This document shows positions 1 to 7,450 of a stretch of DNA of 16,051 nt, piece by piece (position 1 is the first letter of the stretch; each line of letters starts with the position of its first letter). The notes under the pieces were generated by a model. It was given only the letters and a program-made list of their open reading frames with translations. It did no database searches and had not been told where the DNA came from. This stretch comes from Campylobacter sp. UBA1713 (lineage in GTDB: Bacteria > Campylobacterota > Campylobacteria > Campylobacterales > Campylobacteraceae), in the NCBI GenBank assembly GCA_002317305.1, contig DCIZ01000041.1, forward strand, positions 1-16,051. Direction: 5' to 3'. The position numbers and the translations under genes are program-made.

Positions 1-161
1 TGAAAATTTGCTTTTTCGTGAATTTCAAAGATTCTACTCGCTCAAATTTCAGGGGATTCTTCGGTCGGCAAAAGCCTCCCTCAGAATGATGGTGTTGGTT
101 TGGCTTTTTCAATGTTTGACGATTCTACTCGCTAAATCTAGCTTAAACAAAAAACAAAAAT
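1..161. repeat. Intergenic repeat island downstream of hemC (M2 and M1 modules)
   Basis: No gene is visible here. Bases 8-27 are a diverged M2 module (the reverse of the GCGAATTT / AAATTC pair seen elsewhere). Bases 30-100 are an M1 REP-like unit: GATTCTACTCGCTC, then GGGGATTCTTCGGTCGG, then CAGAATGATGG. A second GATTCTACTCGCT lies at 121-133. Bases 38-69 reappear exactly in inverted orientation near 15903-15934. No convincing terminator for hemC is visible; the only candidate is a 4-bp GCTA/TAGC stem around 131-143, too weak to call. Confidence 0.7.
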
Positions 162-1109
162 TTACGCATTTTCAGCCTCAGCGCGTGCTAGTAGCTCCTT
201 TGCACCACGCTTTACAAACGTCGCTGCAAACTCTCGCCCTATCTCGATGGCACGACTCTTCACATCACAAACACACTTCGCGTTAAATTCAAATTTTGCC
301 TCATCTCGCAAAACTTCGCTTCCATCACAAAGCCCCAGCACCGCCCGCACCACCACGCACGCGCCCGCCTCGTCAAAGACCGCACTCACGCCGATGGGCG
401 CTTGACATCCGCCGTTTAACGCATGGACAAAAGCACGCTCCACACTCGTCTCCACCACGCTCTTTTCGTCATTTAAAAACGCCAACGCACGCAAAAGCTC
501 TGCATCTTCTACCGCCTCTACACCCAGCGCCCCTTGTCCCATCGCAGCGACAGTCTCTAACGGCGAGATAAATTTGACTTCACGCCAAAGCCCCAAGCGG
601 TTTATGCCTGCCATCGCCAAAACAATGGCGTCAAATTCGCCATTTTTTAGCTTTTCCAAGCGACTTTGGACATTGCCACGAAGGCTAACTACCACAAGAT
701 CTGGTCGCAAAGCCAAAAGCTGCATCTGCCGCCTTAGCGAAGTCGTGCCCACTTTTGCCCCACGAGGCAACTCGTCCAAAGAGCCAAAACGCTCGCTCAA
801 AAGCGCATCTCGCACATCTTCACGAGAACAAACCGCCGCCAAACAAAGCCCGTCTGGAAACTCCGTAGGCACATCTTTTAAGCTGTGTACGGCTATGTCA
901 GCACGGTTTTCAAGCATCGCATTTTCTAGCTCTTTTGTAAAAAGCCCCTTTCCGCCTATCTTTGCTAACGGCGTGTCAAGGATAATGTCGCCCTTTGTCT
1001 TCATCTGCAAAATCTCTACCGTGTGCCCACGTGACTCTAGTCTAGCCTTTATGTGCTCGGTTTGCCACATCGCCAAAATGCTCTTTCTAGTCGCTATGCG
1101 AATTTTCAT
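162..1109 (-). CDS. hemC: Porphobilinogen deaminase (hydroxymethylbilane synthase)
   Basis: Cytoplasmic enzyme of tetrapyrrole synthesis that polymerises four porphobilinogen units into hydroxymethylbilane. The 315-aa product has normal family length. It opens with the phosphate-loop-like MKIRIATRKS. The catalytic aspartate is in HSLKDVP (D79). The substrate-binding arginine segment GTTSLRRQ is at 121-128, followed by LRGNVQSRL at 143-151. The dipyrromethane cofactor cysteine is C235 in LNGGCQAPIG. The start is supported by a GAGGAGA ribosome site just upstream and by a 4-nt ATGA overlap with the upstream FxsA-family gene, which implies translational coupling. As I recall, C. jejuni also places a small membrane protein gene directly before hemC. 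All expected key residues are present. Confidence 0.97.
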   Translation of the reverse strand: MKIRIATRKSILAMWQTEHIKARLESRGHTVEILQMKTKGDIILDTPLAKIGGKGLFTKELENAMLENRADIAVHSLKDVPTEFPDGLCLAAVCSREDVRDALLSERFGSLDELPRGAKVGTTSLRRQMQLLALRPDLVVVSLRGNVQSRLEKLKNGEFDAIVLAMAGINRLGLWREVKFISPLETVAAMGQGALGVEAVEDAELLRALAFLNDEKSVVETSVERAFVHALNGGCQAPIGVSAVFDEAGACVVVRAVLGLCDGSEVLRDEAKFEFNAKCVCDVKSRAIEIGREFAATFVKRGAKELLARAEAENA

Positions 1110-1501
1110 CTTCTCTCCTCGCTTACTATCTCGACGTCTATGATGTCATCTTCAAATTTGGTTTTTTCTCTTTTTTCGGTCTTTTGTTTTTTGTTTTTGT
1201 CAAAAATGCGAACTAAAATGGCTACGGCTAAAAGCAAACAGCCAGCTATGTCGCTCAAAATGCCGGGCAACAGAACCAAAAAGCCACCGAGCACTACGCC
1301 AAAACTCGTTTTTAAAATGTTTGGTGTGATGCGAGAGAATTCTTTTGTGGTGATGCCGCCACCGCTAAAAATGAGCCAAAAGCCCAAAATTCCGCTCAAA
1401 AAAATCTCGCCAAAAAGTGCCAAGATTCCTTGCGAGCTCACAAAAGCGACTACAAACAAAATTTCCAAAATGAGATATCCAAAGATAAACCAACGAAACA
1501 T
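1106..1501 (-). CDS. fxsA: FxsA family cytoplasmic membrane protein
   Basis: A 131-aa protein of the FxsA family. E. coli FxsA is known for relieving F-plasmid exclusion of phage T7; its normal role is unclear. Three or four hydrophobic segments fill roughly residues 4-95: MFRWFIFGYLILEILFVVAF, then a GILGFWLIFSGG segment, then VVLGGFLVLLPGILSDIAGC. The last segment carries the LPG-IL-D pattern typical of the family. A charged Lys/Glu/Asp tail of about 35 residues follows and is presumably cytoplasmic. A GTG six codons upstream (1519) is open, but the ATG at 1501 has AAGGA five bases before it, so I prefer that start. It overlaps hemC by 4 nt and probably shares its message. Confidence 0.85.
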   Translation of the reverse strand: MFRWFIFGYLILEILFVVAFVSSQGILALFGEIFLSGILGFWLIFSGGGITTKEFSRITPNILKTSFGVVLGGFLVLLPGILSDIAGCLLLAVAILVRIFDKNKKQKTEKREKTKFEDDIIDVEIVSEERR

Positions 1502-1535
1502 CAAGATCCTTAAAGCCACAAATTTAAAAGTAGTG

Positions 1536-1541
1536 ATTCTA
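1536..1541 (-). promoter_or_regulatory. Candidate -10 box for fxsA-hemC
   Basis: TAGAAT on the minus strand, 34 nt upstream of the fxsA ATG, in an AT-rich divergent gap. Campylobacter sigma-70 promoters usually have a strong -10 and a poorly conserved -35, which fits. Called by eye only. Confidence 0.4.
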
Positions 1542-1573
1542 ACAAATTTATTATTAAAAAAGCTTTATTTGGC

Positions 1574-1579
1574 TAGAAT
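1574..1579 (+). promoter_or_regulatory. Candidate -10 box for pglB-hemN
   Basis: TAGAAT on the plus strand, 42 nt before the pglB ATG, preceded by an AT-rich stretch with TTTATTTGG. It mirrors the TAGAAT on the other strand, making this a divergent promoter region of about 120 bp. Called by eye only. Confidence 0.4.
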
Positions 1580-1621
1580 CGCAAATTTGACAATAATAAT
1601 TTACAAAAATAAAGGATTTAG

Positions 1622-4186
1622 ATGAAAGTTTTACCAGCCATAAAAACATGTCTATCTTTTTTCGGCGTTGGCGTGCTTGTCCGCTACTTGCGCTCCGTGC
1701 GAGAGGACAAAGCCAAAAGAGAGGCGTGGACAACGTTTTTTGTCGTGCTACTGGCGTTTTCGTTTAGTGTTTTTTGTAGAACTATTTGGCTTGAGTGGGC
1801 AAGCGGGCAGTCGAGATTCCTTTGGAATGGCTCGCTGATGATAGCGACAAATGACGGCTACTACTTTGCCGAAGGTGCGAGAGACTTGCTAAACGGTAGC
1901 ATTTTTAGCCCTGCAAACCAGCCAAACGACCTAAGTCCAGTCCATGAAGGTTTGAGCATTTTGACCTATTTTAGCGTTTTGCTAATTAACTTTTTTGTAA
2001 CGATTCTAAATTTTTTCATCGGCATCTGTAACTACTTTTTGGACTTTTTCTACCTTGAGATAACACCGCTAGAAAAGGCAAATGTAGACACCATTTTCGC
2101 CGCTTTTCCTGCGTTTTTTAGCTCTGTGGTGGCGATTCCGCTTGTGCTCATCGGGCGTGAGCTGGGCTCAAGAGCGCTTGGGCTTGTGGCGGCTGTTTTG
2201 GCATCTTTGAGTGCTACCTACTACCGAAGGACGATGGCGGGCTTTTACGACACGGACGTGCTAGTCATCGGACTTCCGTGCGTTTTGATGTATGGTTTTG
2301 TGAGAATGGCGACCAAAAAAGACCTAACAGCACTTATGACCATCTTTGTAAGCTCGGCAGTTTCCATTTGGTTTTACAAACAAAGCTTTGTCATTTGCGG
2401 TGCTATGAGTGGGCTTTTTCTACTCTACACACTGGCTTTTGAACGCAAAAATAAGCTCTTTTATTTGGCGTTTTTTCTCTCTTTAATAGGCGAGTCAAAT
2501 TTGTTTTTGAGCGTAAAGCTGCTTTTGGCGGTGGCGTTTTTTATCTCGTTTAAGATAAACCGCGAGGTCTTTTACAAAAATGCCATCTTTACGCTCATCG
2601 CACTTAGCGCTTTGGCGCTGCTAGCTACAAATGACCTTATAGACATGATTCGATACCGCGTTATAGCCTACATTACACGGACAAGCACCGTAGTAGCAAA
2701 CACGCCGTTTTACTTTTTGGACGTAAATACAACCATTTCAGAAGTGGGGCGTGTGAATTTTTTGACCATCATGCGTGAGCTTTGCTCGACTGTGCCGCTT
2801 TTTGTGATGAGCATGTTTGGGCTCTTTTTGCTCTGCATAAAACGACCAGTCTTTTTGTTAAGCTTGCCGTTTTTGGTGCTAGCACTCATCTCGTTTAAAG
2901 CGGGCATGAGATTCATCATGTATGGCGTAGTGCCGGCGTCTTTTGGTTTGGCATATCTCTTTTTCTCTTTCTACCAAATGGCTTTGGGTAAATTTGACGG
3001 CGGGCGAATTTTTGGCTACCTAAATTCAAAAATCCCTATGAAAGTAGTAGGCTTTGTCATGCTTTGTGTGGTGAGTGTGGCGGTTGTGGCGGACTTTTAC
3101 GTTTTGGGTGGCGCTAAATTTAACTGGACGTCAAATTCGCTAGACGTGGGGCGTGTTGACTTTGGTTTGAGGCTCTCTTTGGTCTTTGACGTGGTGGTGG
3201 CGTGCGTGCTTTTTGCAGCGTTTCAAAAGCGAAAGCGTGGCGTGCTGGCGGTGGCGAGCGTGCTTTTGTGCGGCGTTTGTTCTGTTTTGTCGGTAAATCC
3301 GTGGCTGGGAAATTTGCGTAACTACTTTGTGGGAACGGTTTTGCACCCAAACGAAATTCGTGTCCTTGCCGACCTAAAAAAACGCGCTGGTAGAGAGGAC
3401 TATGTCATTAGCTGGTGGGACTATGGCTATCCCATCCGCTACTATGCAGACACAAAGACTTTAGTAGACGGCGCAAAGCACTCTGGCTCGCAAAACTTTG
3501 CCGTGAGTTATATCTTTTTGCAAAGCCAAGTCCAAGCGGCAAATTTGGCGCGACTTGACGTGGAGTATACAGAAAAAGCATTTCGTGAGCGAAGTCAGCT
3601 GACAAACATTTACGGGACGAATCTTGCCGACATAGCAAGCGACTATACAAATGACAACATAAACGACCTTTTGAATCGTGAGCTTTTACGGCGCGACTTA
3701 AAGCTGCCAGAGAAGACGCGAGACGTTTACATCTACATTCCGCAGTCGATCATTCGCATCGCTAGAACGGTCTTTTTGTTTTCTAGGAGAGACATTACAA
3801 ATGGCGACTCGTGGGGCGCGCCTTACTACTTTGGTGGAGATTTTAAGCTAGAAAACGATGTTTTCAAATTTAACGAGAGTGGCAAATTTGAGGTGTTTAA
3901 AAAAGATGTAACGTTTAAAGTAAACGACACAGGACCGCACAAGCTAAACAAATTTGTAACCATCTCTTACCCAAATAACAAATTTAAAAAAGAGGTTTTG
4001 GAGGGCGATCCAAATTCAAAATACTACGCCATTCATCTCTCTAACTACGGCAAGATTTTTGTGATGGAAAAGGCAGTTTATGAGTCGACTTTTGTAAAGC
4101 TTTTCATGCTCGAAGAGTATGACCCAGAGCTTTTTGAACCAGTCAGCGTAAATGCGTGGGCGAAAGTTTACAAGCTCAAAAAATAG
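1622..4186 (+). CDS. pglB: PglB-type oligosaccharyltransferase (STT3 family)
   Basis: Inner-membrane enzyme that transfers a lipid-linked glycan to Asn in D/E-x-N-x-S/T sequons on the periplasmic side. Visible family landmarks are ATNDGYYFAEGARD (D78, metal ligand), GFYDTDVL (D210/D212), TISE (E374) in the external loop, GMRF (R430) and the catalytic/sequon-binding WWDYG at 598-602. The C-terminal domain aligns by eye with C. jejuni PglB down to the ...AKVYKLKK end. At 854 aa it is about 140 residues longer than the C. jejuni enzyme (713 aa from memory). There is extra N-terminal sequence, an extra hydrophobic loop around 116-150, and roughly 75 extra residues (about 460-535) with two additional hydrophobic segments before the catalytic domain. 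The MxxI sequon-selectivity motif reads IxxI here (I710, I713). AAAGGA lies upstream of the ATG. No other pgl genes are in the window. hemN follows after 29 nt. Confidence 0.95.
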   Translation: MKVLPAIKTCLSFFGVGVLVRYLRSVREDKAKREAWTTFFVVLLAFSFSVFCRTIWLEWASGQSRFLWNGSLMIATNDGYYFAEGARDLLNGSIFSPANQPNDLSPVHEGLSILTYFSVLLINFFVTILNFFIGICNYFLDFFYLEITPLEKANVDTIFAAFPAFFSSVVAIPLVLIGRELGSRALGLVAAVLASLSATYYRRTMAGFYDTDVLVIGLPCVLMYGFVRMATKKDLTALMTIFVSSAVSIWFYKQSFVICGAMSGLFLLYTLAFERKNKLFYLAFFLSLIGESNLFLSVKLLLAVAFFISFKINREVFYKNAIFTLIALSALALLATNDLIDMIRYRVIAYITRTSTVVANTPFYFLDVNTTISEVGRVNFLTIMRELCSTVPLFVMSMFGLFLLCIKRPVFLLSLPFLVLALISFKAGMRFIMYGVVPASFGLAYLFFSFYQMALGKFDGGRIFGYLNSKIPMKVVGFVMLCVVSVAVVADFYVLGGAKFNWTSNSLDVGRVDFGLRLSLVFDVVVACVLFAAFQKRKRGVLAVASVLLCGVCSVLSVNPWLGNLRNYFVGTVLHPNEIRVLADLKKRAGREDYVISWWDYGYPIRYYADTKTLVDGAKHSGSQNFAVSYIFLQSQVQAANLARLDVEYTEKAFRERSQLTNIYGTNLADIASDYTNDNINDLLNRELLRRDLKLPEKTRDVYIYIPQSIIRIARTVFLFSRRDITNGDSWGAPYYFGGDFKLENDVFKFNESGKFEVFKKDVTFKVNDTGPHKLNKFVTISYPNNKFKKEVLEGDPNSKYYAIHLSNYGKIFVMEKAVYESTFVKLFMLEEYDPELFEPVSVNAWAKVYKLKK

Positions 4187-4215
4187 GGCAAAAGCGAATT
4201 TTTAAGGACATAAAA

Positions 4216-5571
4216 ATGATAGATTTTGAAAAATTTGTAAAATTTTCAAAGCCAGGTCCTCGCTACACTAGCTACCCGACTGCGCTAGAATTTAGCGACA
4301 CTTTTGGCTACGAAGATTACATAAAAAGGCTAGAAAACGGCACTTCGCCTTTGAGTTTGTATTTTCACATGCCGTTTTGTAGGAGCGCGTGCTACTTTTG
4401 TGGCTGCAACGTCATCTACACAAGCAAAGAGGAGAATCTAGCGCGTTATGTGGAGTTTTTGGAGCGTGAGCTTGAGATTCTAGCTAGACACCTTGACTGC
4501 AAACGACAGGTGATTCAGATGCATTTTGGTGGCGGAACGCCCACTTTTTTTAGCGCAAATTTGCTTGAGCGCGTTTTGAAGGCGATTCGCAAAACGTTTG
4601 CGAATTTTAGCGTGGATGCTGAAATTTCGTGTGAGATAGACCCGCGTTTTTTAAGCCGTGAGCAGATGAGCGTTTTAAAAGATGGCGGCATAAACCGCGT
4701 TAGCTTTGGCGTGCAAGACTTTGACGAAAACGTCCAAAAAGAGATTCACAGAATCCAACCTTTTGAGACGACAAAAAAGGCTGTTGAGCTGGCACGTGAA
4801 TTTGGCATCAAAAGCATAAATTGCGACCTCATCTACGGGCTACCTTTGCAAAGTTTTGGCTCATTTGAACGCACGCTTGAGACAGCTTTGAGGCTTGACG
4901 TCGACCGCTTTGCCATCTTTAACTACGCGCACGTGCCGTGGATAAAAAAAAGCATGCGTAAATTTGACGAATCTACTTTGCCGTTGCCGCAAACAAAGCT
5001 CCAAATTCTCAAACACACGATGGAATTTTTGACACAAAATGGCTACAAAATGATCGGCATGGACCACTATGCAAAGCCCGAAGACGAGCTTTTTAAGGCG
5101 TTAGAAAACGGCACGCTTCACCGAAATTTTCAGGGTTACACGACAAAAGGCGGTGCTAACCTTGTGGGTGTGGGACTGACGTCTATAGGCGAGGGCGAGG
5201 ACTACTACGCACAAAATTTTAAAGATATGGCTAGCTACGAAGCGGCTGTGAATGCTGGCAAGTTGCCAAACTTTAAGGGGATTTTTTTGAGTGAAGAGGA
5301 CAAGCTACGAAAGGCGGTCATCATGAGTTTGATGGCGAATTTTACGCTTGACATTTTGGAGATAAAAAGGCGTTTTGGGGTGGATTTTTTTGCTCATTTT
5401 GAGCCAAATTTGCGTGAGCTAGAGGCGTTGGGCGAATTTGTGGAGATTAGTCGTGAGCGCATAGATGTAAACGCGACTGGAACGCTTTTGGTGCGCAACA
5501 TCGCCATGTGTTTTGACCAATACATGGTGAAATTTAAAGGCGAGAAAAACAGCTTCTCAAAGACGGTGTGA
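4216..5571 (+). CDS. hemN: Oxygen-independent coproporphyrinogen III oxidase
   Basis: Radical-SAM enzyme converting coproporphyrinogen III to protoporphyrinogen IX without oxygen, in the same haem pathway as hemC. The 451-aa product has the HemN-type cluster motif CxxxCxxCxC: C55, C59, C62 and C64 in HMPFCRSACYFCGCNV. The SAM-binding HFGGGTPTF is at 103-111, and NRVSFGVQDF and INCDLIYGLP follow, both typical of true HemN rather than HemW. The frame is open 60 nt further upstream, overlapping pglB, but the ATG at 4216 has AAGGA with a 7-nt spacer and gives the conserved MIDFEKFVKFSKPGPRYTSY N-terminus. It is probably co-transcribed with pglB. Confidence 0.96.
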   Translation: MIDFEKFVKFSKPGPRYTSYPTALEFSDTFGYEDYIKRLENGTSPLSLYFHMPFCRSACYFCGCNVIYTSKEENLARYVEFLERELEILARHLDCKRQVIQMHFGGGTPTFFSANLLERVLKAIRKTFANFSVDAEISCEIDPRFLSREQMSVLKDGGINRVSFGVQDFDENVQKEIHRIQPFETTKKAVELAREFGIKSINCDLIYGLPLQSFGSFERTLETALRLDVDRFAIFNYAHVPWIKKSMRKFDESTLPLPQTKLQILKHTMEFLTQNGYKMIGMDHYAKPEDELFKALENGTLHRNFQGYTTKGGANLVGVGLTSIGEGEDYYAQNFKDMASYEAAVNAGKLPNFKGIFLSEEDKLRKAVIMSLMANFTLDILEIKRRFGVDFFAHFEPNLRELEALGEFVEISRERIDVNATGTLLVRNIAMCFDQYMVKFKGEKNSFSKTV

Positions 5572-5576
5572 TTTTG

Positions 5577-5736
5577 GAAAGTGGAATGCGTTCAGATTGC
5601 GGATTCTGCGATTCTCGTGAATCGATAAGTCGTGCTGTCATTCTGAGAGAGTTCTAGCAAAGCGAAGAATCTCCTGAAATTTAAAGGAGTAGAATCTACA
5701 AATTTACGAAAAAGCGAATTTGCAAAATTCCGTATC
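5577..5736. repeat. Repeat island after hemN: M3, M1 and M2 modules
   Basis: Non-coding mosaic. It begins with M3 words (GGAATGCG, GCGGATTCTGCGATTCTC) at 5581-5617. An inverted M1 unit follows at 5637-5698 (GTCATTCTGAG ... AGCGAAGAATCTCC ... GAGTAGAATCT), which appears to interrupt an M3-M2 element that is continuous at 7135-7226. The M2 module (ACGAAAAAGCGAATTT) is at 5705-5720. An ORF on the minus strand crosses this region but is repeat-derived. Confidence 0.75.
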
Positions 5737-5759
5737 CCGCATTTAACACACTCCGCACT

Positions 5760-5874
5760 ATAAACGGGTCGCAGGGCGGTAGCCCCGTCCTCCAGCACCG
5801 CCTCTGCCGATTTTTGAGCGTAGCGAAAAAATCGGCAGAGGCGGTGCTAAACAAAAAAAGCGTTAGCTTTTTTA
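5760..5874 (+). repeat. Three-hairpin composite element (M4), copy A
   Basis: Three consecutive predicted hairpins. P1, near 5772-5787, is GGGC-GGTA-GCCC within GGGTCGCAGGGCGG. P2 has a perfect 22-bp stem (5794-5815 with 5827-5848) capped by an 11-nt conserved core GAGCGTAGCGA. P3, at 5853-5873, is A7-GC-GTTA-GC-T6, terminator-like. It lies between hemN and the next gene, both on the plus strand. Bases 5737-5858 are identical to 7227-7348 (122 nt). Function unknown; it could act as a terminator, a small RNA or a non-autonomous mobile element. Confidence 0.85.
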
Positions 5875-5972
5875 CTCGAATTTTACAAATTTCCGTTTTC
5901 CGTTTTCCGCACTCTGTTTTCTGTTTTAAACATAACAAAAAAAACAAAATAAAAACAAAAAAAAGGTGAAAG

Positions 5973-6362
5973 ATGAGTGAATCTTTGTCTACAAATGCCA
6001 TTTTGCACTACTGGCTTTTTTTGGCACTTTGTGCGGTTTTTGTGCTACAAAACGCATTTGTTTTAAAATTCGAAACAAAAAAGAGTGTTAAGTGGCTTCG
6101 AAGGCTGATTCCTTCGTGGTATTTTCTAAACGTGGCACTTCTGTTTAGCGGGCTTGTGAGTGTCGTTTTGGGCGCTGGTTTTTCGCCGCTTGTGGCGTTT
6201 ATGTGCGTGGCGTTTGTGCTACTTGTCGGCACGCAAATTTGGTTTTTTGTCCGTTTGAAACGTTTGCGTTTTGGCAAAACAAGCGTGCAAAGTTTTCGCA
6301 AAACTTCGCTCATAAAAGCGCTCATAGACGCGGCGGTTTTGGGCGTGTTTTTTCTTTTTTAA
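5973..6362 (+). CDS. Small integral membrane protein of unknown function
   Basis: A 129-aa protein with four probable transmembrane segments at about residues 11-31, 48-66, 70-92 and 113-129. Short basic linkers separate them (KFETKKSVKWLRR, RLKRLRFGKTSVQSFRK), suggesting cytoplasmic loops. No catalytic motif or family signature was recognised. An AAAAGGTG ribosome site lies about 7 nt before the ATG. The stop is 9 nt before the proC start, so the two are almost certainly one operon. Repeat element A lies directly upstream. Confidence 0.75.
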   Translation: MSESLSTNAILHYWLFLALCAVFVLQNAFVLKFETKKSVKWLRRLIPSWYFLNVALLFSGLVSVVLGAGFSPLVAFMCVAFVLLVGTQIWFFVRLKRLRFGKTSVQSFRKTSLIKALIDAAVLGVFFLF

Positions 6363-6371
6363 AGGCTTGTG

Positions 6372-7121
6372 ATGAAAGTGTATATTTTGGGTAGCGGTGC
6401 GATGGCGACTGCGATGGCATTTGGGCTAAAAAGCTCGGGTTTTGAGGTGGTTTTGGTGGCGCGCGATGTGAGCCGTTTGAGCCAAAATGTGCGAAGTGAA
6501 TTTGCGTGTGAGAGTTACGGTGAGAGGTTTGACATCTCGGAAAAAAACATCATTTTAGCCTTTAAGCCCTATGCGCTTGGCGAGGTGAGCGCGAATTTAG
6601 CAGGCACAGCGGCGGTTTGTGTGAGCGTTTTGGCTAGGACAAAAATGGCGGTGCTAAAAAGTGCCGTGAGTGCGCACTCTTACGCCGTAGCGATGCCAAA
6701 TTTGGCATCGGAGTTTTGTGCTTCGGTTACGCCGTTTATGTTTGAGGGGTGCGACATTTGTGTGGCGGAGGAGATTTTGTGCGGATTTGGGCAGGCGGTG
6801 CGTGTTTCTAGCGAGGCGGAGTTTGACGCGGCGGGCGTTTTGGCGGGGTGTGCGCCGGCGTTTTTTGCGCTTTTTGGCGAGGCGCTTTGCGATGCGGGCG
6901 TGCGCGGTGGTCTTGGGCGAGAGACGGCAAAGTCGCTAACAAAAGGTGTGGTGAAAAGTGTTGGTGCGCTTGTGGGTAAATTTGACTTTGGTGCTTTACG
7001 GGAGCGTGTTTGTTCGCCAGCTGGGACGACCATCGAGGGGGTTTTTGAGCTAGAAAATGGCGGTGTTCGCGGTGCGGTTTTGCGTGCTTTTGCTGGCAGT
7101 TTGGCAAAGCAGAAAATGTAG
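6372..7121 (+). CDS. proC: Pyrroline-5-carboxylate reductase
   Basis: Cytoplasmic NAD(P)H-dependent reductase making proline from pyrroline-5-carboxylate. The 249-aa product starts with a Rossmann motif (YILGSGAMATAMAFGL). It has IILAFKPYALGEV, equivalent to the family 'v-a-vKP' region. It ends with the ProC signature region CSPAGTTIEGVFELENGGVRG at about 215-235; the usual PGGTT reads PAGTT here. It is slightly short for the family, which is typically 260-275 aa. A GTG codon directly precedes the ATG at 6372; I chose the ATG, with AAAGG six bases upstream. Confidence 0.93.
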   Translation: MKVYILGSGAMATAMAFGLKSSGFEVVLVARDVSRLSQNVRSEFACESYGERFDISEKNIILAFKPYALGEVSANLAGTAAVCVSVLARTKMAVLKSAVSAHSYAVAMPNLASEFCASVTPFMFEGCDICVAEEILCGFGQAVRVSSEAEFDAAGVLAGCAPAFFALFGEALCDAGVRGGLGRETAKSLTKGVVKSVGALVGKFDFGALRERVCSPAGTTIEGVFELENGGVRGAVLRAFAGSLAKQKM

Positions 7122-7134
7122 GATTTGGGATTAG

Positions 7135-7226
7135 TCTGGAATGCAGTTTGCGGAGTGCGGATTCTGCGATTCTCTAGAATAGATAAACAAATTCACGAAA
7201 AAGCGAATTTTCACAAATTCCGTTTT
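7135..7226. repeat. M3-M2 repeat island after proC
   Basis: M3 words (GGAATGC, GCGGAGTGCGGATTCTGCG) run at 7138-7172. The M2 palindrome AAATTC-N10-GAATTT follows at 7189-7210, and then CAAATTCCGTTTTCCGCA. It is the uninterrupted version of the element at 5577-5736, which carries an M1 unit in the middle. No gene is present; a 64-aa minus-strand ORF here is repeat-derived. Confidence 0.75.
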
Positions 7227-7249
7227 CCGCATTTAACACACTCCGCACT

Positions 7250-7362
7250 ATAAACGGGTCGCAGGGCGGTAGCCCCGTCCTCCAGCACCGCCTCTGCCGA
7301 TTTTTGAGCGTAGCGAAAAAATCGGCAGAGGCGGTGCTAAACAAAAAAGCGTTAGCTTTTTT
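7250..7362 (+). repeat. Three-hairpin composite element (M4), copy B
   Basis: Same architecture as copy A. The P2 stem is 22 bp and perfect (7284-7305 with 7317-7338) around core GAGCGTAGCGA. The P3 hairpin AAAAAAGC-GTTA-GCTTTTTT is at 7343-7360. It is identical to copy A over 122 nt, then differs by one A in the P3 run. Copies A and B form direct repeats bracketing the small membrane protein gene and proC. Confidence 0.85.
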
Positions 7363-7450
7363 ACCCAAATTTACTTTTTTGCGAATTTAAAGAAACATTT
7401 TTGCTTTTCAAAAAGCGCTTCGCTTGTTTTAAAGATTCTACTCGCTCACC

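Noticed and set aside
4156..4215. Upstream extension of hemN overlapping pglB
   Set aside because: The 20 extra residues are unlike HemN, and the internal ATG at 4216 has a good AAGGA site.
5696..6001. Minus-strand ORF of 101 aa sharing a stretch of identical translation with the ORF at 7174-7368
   Set aside because: The shared translation (LFSTASADFFATLKNRQRR...) comes entirely from the duplicated M4 hairpin element. Neither ORF has a credible ribosome site or start, so these are translated repeats, not a gene family.
6008..6325. Minus-strand ORF opposite the small membrane protein gene, and similar minus-strand ORFs opposite proC, htpX and pglB
   Set aside because: These are antisense shadows of well-supported genes with no start signals of their own.
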